A DNA stretch of 64,000 nt. It comes from CAZCZU01 sp964503475 (GTDB lineage Bacteria; Pseudomonadota; Zetaproteobacteria; Mariprofundales; Mariprofundaceae). The stretch is from NCBI GenBank assembly GCA_964503475.1, contig CAZCZU010000004.1:1-64000 (forward strand), read 5' to 3'. Positions 60,830-64,000 of the stretch are shown here, piece by piece. Numbering within the stretch: the first letter of the stretch is position 1; each line of letters opens with the position of its first letter. The position numbers were made by a program, and so were the translations under genes. The notes under the pieces are model-generated. The model made no database searches. It was given only the letters and a program-made list of their open reading frames with translations, and had not been told where the DNA came from.

Positions 60830-61795
60830 ATGCCGCTAATGCAGTTGCTCGTTGTACTTGTCGCCCTCTGTTCATTCATTGCCACCCCGGCCCATGCCGA
60901 CGATGCGCTGTCGCAATGGCAACTGCCTCCCTCTCCTTCCACCGCCAGCAAGGCAGAGATCGAGCTGGGTAAAAAACTGTTCTTCGATCCGCGACTGTTC
61001 GGCGAATCCTCACACTCCTGTGCCAGTTGCCACCACCCCGGCCTGAACTGGAGTGATCCGGTTCCCATTCAGCGGCGTCAGGGGTACCTGATGACCCGGC
61101 AGACGCCCAGTCTGATTAACACTGTTTATTACAAACGTTTTTTCTGGGACGGGCGCTCGGAAACGCTTGTCGGCGCCATTGAGCAGCACATGAAAGAGCT
61201 GGCTGCCACAGCAGGCGAAACCACATCTCTTCCAGCTGTTTACGGCCCGCTTTTCAAGCAGGCGTTCGATTCCGAGACCAAAACCCCGCCCTTCATCGCC
61301 AAGGCGCTGGCCGCTTTTATCGGCACCCTGACTGTTCATGACACGGCCTTTGATCGCTGGATTGCAGGCGATCGCAAGGCCCTCTCGGCCTCGGCCCGCA
61401 AGGGCTTTGCCCTTTTTACCGGCAAGGCAAACTGCGTCCAGTGCCATACGCCGCCCCTGTTCAGCGACTCGAAGGTGCACAACATCGGCCTGAACACCAT
61501 GGATCCCGGCTTTTATGAAGTCACCGGGCGCCCCGAACACCGCAACAGTTTCCGCACCCCTCAACTGCGCCAGGTGGCCGGCACGCCGCCCTACATGCAC
61601 AACGGCTCGCTGCTGAAGCTGCGCCATGTCATCGACTACTATAACCGCGGCGGTGATCGGCGCAGCGACAATAACGAACTGCGTGAACTGAATCTCAGTG
61701 ATGATGAAAAGGCAGAGCTGGTTGATTTCCTGGAGTCGCTCTCGGGCAGTTCACCCACGGTGACCGTGCCGCAACTGCCGCCGAATCGTTACTGA
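60830..61795 (+). CDS. Di-haem cytochrome c peroxidase (CCP/MauG family)
   Basis: The 321-residue periplasmic protein has a signal peptide (LLVVLVALCSFIATPAHA) and two haem-binding motifs, CASCH and CVQCH, with FRTPQLRQVAGTPPYMHNG typical of the family. It removes hydrogen peroxide with electrons from cytochrome c. The start at 60830 has GGAG 4 nt upstream; the earlier ATG at 60800 is too close to its GGAGG. Its last bases overlap the convergent tsaE stop. Confidence 0.92.
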   Translation: MPLMQLLVVLVALCSFIATPAHADDALSQWQLPPSPSTASKAEIELGKKLFFDPRLFGESSHSCASCHHPGLNWSDPVPIQRRQGYLMTRQTPSLINTVYYKRFFWDGRSETLVGAIEQHMKELAATAGETTSLPAVYGPLFKQAFDSETKTPPFIAKALAAFIGTLTVHDTAFDRWIAGDRKALSASARKGFALFTGKANCVQCHTPPLFSDSKVHNIGLNTMDPGFYEVTGRPEHRNSFRTPQLRQVAGTPPYMHNGSLLKLRHVIDYYNRGGDRRSDNNELRELNLSDDEKAELVDFLESLSGSSPTVTVPQLPPNRY

Positions 61796-62217
61796 TCCGG
61801 CCCTGACACCGTAAGCCTGCGCGCCTGCGGATCATCCGCAACAACCTCAAGCTGCAGGCGCCATGCCTGGGCTGGTAACAGGCTTGGCGCCCGTTCCGGC
61901 CACTCGATCAGGGCAATCCAGGGGGCTGCGAAATAGTCGCGCACGCCCAGCATCTCGATTTCGTCGCTATCTTCCAGGCGGTACCAGTCCATATGGGCGA
62001 CTTCGCAGCCTGCCCCCTTGTAGGTCTGGATAATGGCAAAGGTCGGGCTGGGCATCGCCGAATCGGTCACCCCCAGAGCCCGCATCAGGGCACGGGCCAG
62101 CACACTCTTGCCCGCCCCCAGCTCGCCCGAAAGGGTCACCACATCACCCGGCTTGAGCCGCCCGGAAAATCGGGCGGCCCAGTCGCAGGTTTCGGCTTCG
62201 TTACGAAAAAGAATCAA
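61789..62217 (-). CDS. tsaE: tRNA t6A synthesis ATPase TsaE
   Basis: TsaE helps load threonylcarbamoyl onto A37 of tRNAs. The 142-residue ATPase has Walker A GELGAGKSVLARAL and SPTFAIIQTY, and MDWYRLEDSDEIEMLGV. The start is TTG 62217 without a strong ribosome binding site. Confidence 0.95.
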   Translation of the reverse strand: MILFRNEAETCDWAARFSGRLKPGDVVTLSGELGAGKSVLARALMRALGVTDSAMPSPTFAIIQTYKGAGCEVAHMDWYRLEDSDEIEMLGVRDYFAAPWIALIEWPERAPSLLPAQAWRLQLEVVADDPQARRLTVSGPDQ

Positions 62218-62241
62218 ACAGGGATCAGTGCCAAGGGAAAG

Positions 62242-62697
62242 TCAGTGCAGTCGTCCGGTCAGCGCCTTGATCACATCATGACGCGAGATCAGGCCAACCA
62301 CGCTGTCGCCATCCAGTACCGGCAGGTGATGCATCTCCGCATCACTCATCAGCGAGGCGATCTCGGAGAGATCCGTATCGACAGTAACGGTTTGGACATC
62401 ATGAGCCATCAGGTCTTCGGCCACCAGAGCCTGCAGACGCGACAGTTCCTGCTCGAAGCGCCCTTCGCCCAACGGAATCACCATGTCGAACACGGCAATC
62501 GCCGTCGGCATGTGCAGTTTCCCCTGCTGATCGATCAGGTCACTCTCGGTGATCACGCCCATAAGACGTTTCTCTTCGTCCACCACGATCAGACCACTGA
62601 GATTCTCGTCGGCAAAGCGGGCCGCAATCTCACGCAACGGCGTACCGAGTTCGCAATAGGGCGGCTCACTGTTCATTACATCCCTGGCTGTGGTCAT
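62242..62697 (-). CDS. CBS-domain pair protein
   Basis: The 151-residue protein is two CBS domains (LSGLIVVDEEKRLMGVITESDL and HHLPVLDGDSVVGLISRHDV) that usually bind adenine nucleotides. No catalytic domain is attached, so a regulatory role is likely. ATG 62697 follows GAGGAG. Confidence 0.93.
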   Translation of the reverse strand: MTTARDVMNSEPPYCELGTPLREIAARFADENLSGLIVVDEEKRLMGVITESDLIDQQGKLHMPTAIAVFDMVIPLGEGRFEQELSRLQALVAEDLMAHDVQTVTVDTDLSEIASLMSDAEMHHLPVLDGDSVVGLISRHDVIKALTGRLH

Positions 62698-62754
62698 AAG
62701 GGCTCCTCTTCCTGATTCGCTTCTGTTACAAGTATAGACGGATTGTCGGCAATC

Positions 62755-64000
<1,246 letters not shown>

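Overview
The window is a roughly 60% GC proteobacterial chromosome segment with very compact, overlapping operons (many ATGA/TGATG junctions). The Tol-Pal system, the yebC-ruvCAB-ybgC-tolQRAB-pal-cpoB-queE-queC order and the rimP-nusA-ylxR-infB-rbfA-nrnA-truB cluster mark a Gram-negative proteobacterium. The sucrose enzymes, the fused mannose-1-phosphate guanylyltransferase and the overall style suggest a marine, possibly zetaproteobacterial (Mariprofundus-like) organism. That placement is inference and no rRNA is present to confirm it.

Layout. 1-2440: AT-rich accessory DNA with a KAP-family NTPase gene, bounded by integron-type recombination core sites. 2577-9064: NAD salvage (nadR, pnuC), two unknown genes, then thiD-thiE-gph-queG. 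9164-19385: mostly housekeeping and stress genes (marC, a cyclopropane synthase-like methyltransferase, nhaA, a lysine-rich HTH protein, a cation diffusion exporter, DinB, a sensor kinase). 19568-27373: typA, fructokinase, sucrose synthase and a SulP transporter. 27553-31090: a second AT-rich island. It is an integrase-less array of three gene cassettes, each ending in a recognisable attC hairpin site, carrying a HEPN-motif protein, a membrane-anchored coiled-coil protein, and a two-gene RNase H-like plus Ser/Thr kinase unit. 31223-36215: two small genes, then a sucrose-phosphate synthase-like glycosyltransferase, sucrose-phosphatase and a nucleotidyltransferase fused to a decayed phosphomannomutase. 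36482-44966: the ribosome/translation cluster. 45088-51096: a peptide-binding lipoprotein, RlmD, a Ser/Thr kinase and MidA. 51151-60743: trxA, yebC-ruvCAB, Tol-Pal, queE-queC. 60830-64000: a di-haem peroxidase, tsaE, a CBS protein and the 3' part of thiC.

The most unusual feature is the pair of cassette islands 28.6 kb apart. Both are read on the minus strand, both lack an integrase in the window, and both are preceded by the same ~130-bp leader: a core site, a palindrome and a 26-bp identical block at exactly the same 60-nt distance from the core site. The leader looks like a duplicated attI-like or promoter-bearing site. The cargo (HEPN, kinase, KAP NTPase) is of the kind often found in defence or conflict systems, but no function is shown by sequence alone.

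Two 100-N assembly gaps (41799-41898 in infB, 48428-48527 in a kinase gene) both lie inside short tandem protein repeats and are flanked by identical sequence. They are most likely unresolved repeats of unknown true length.
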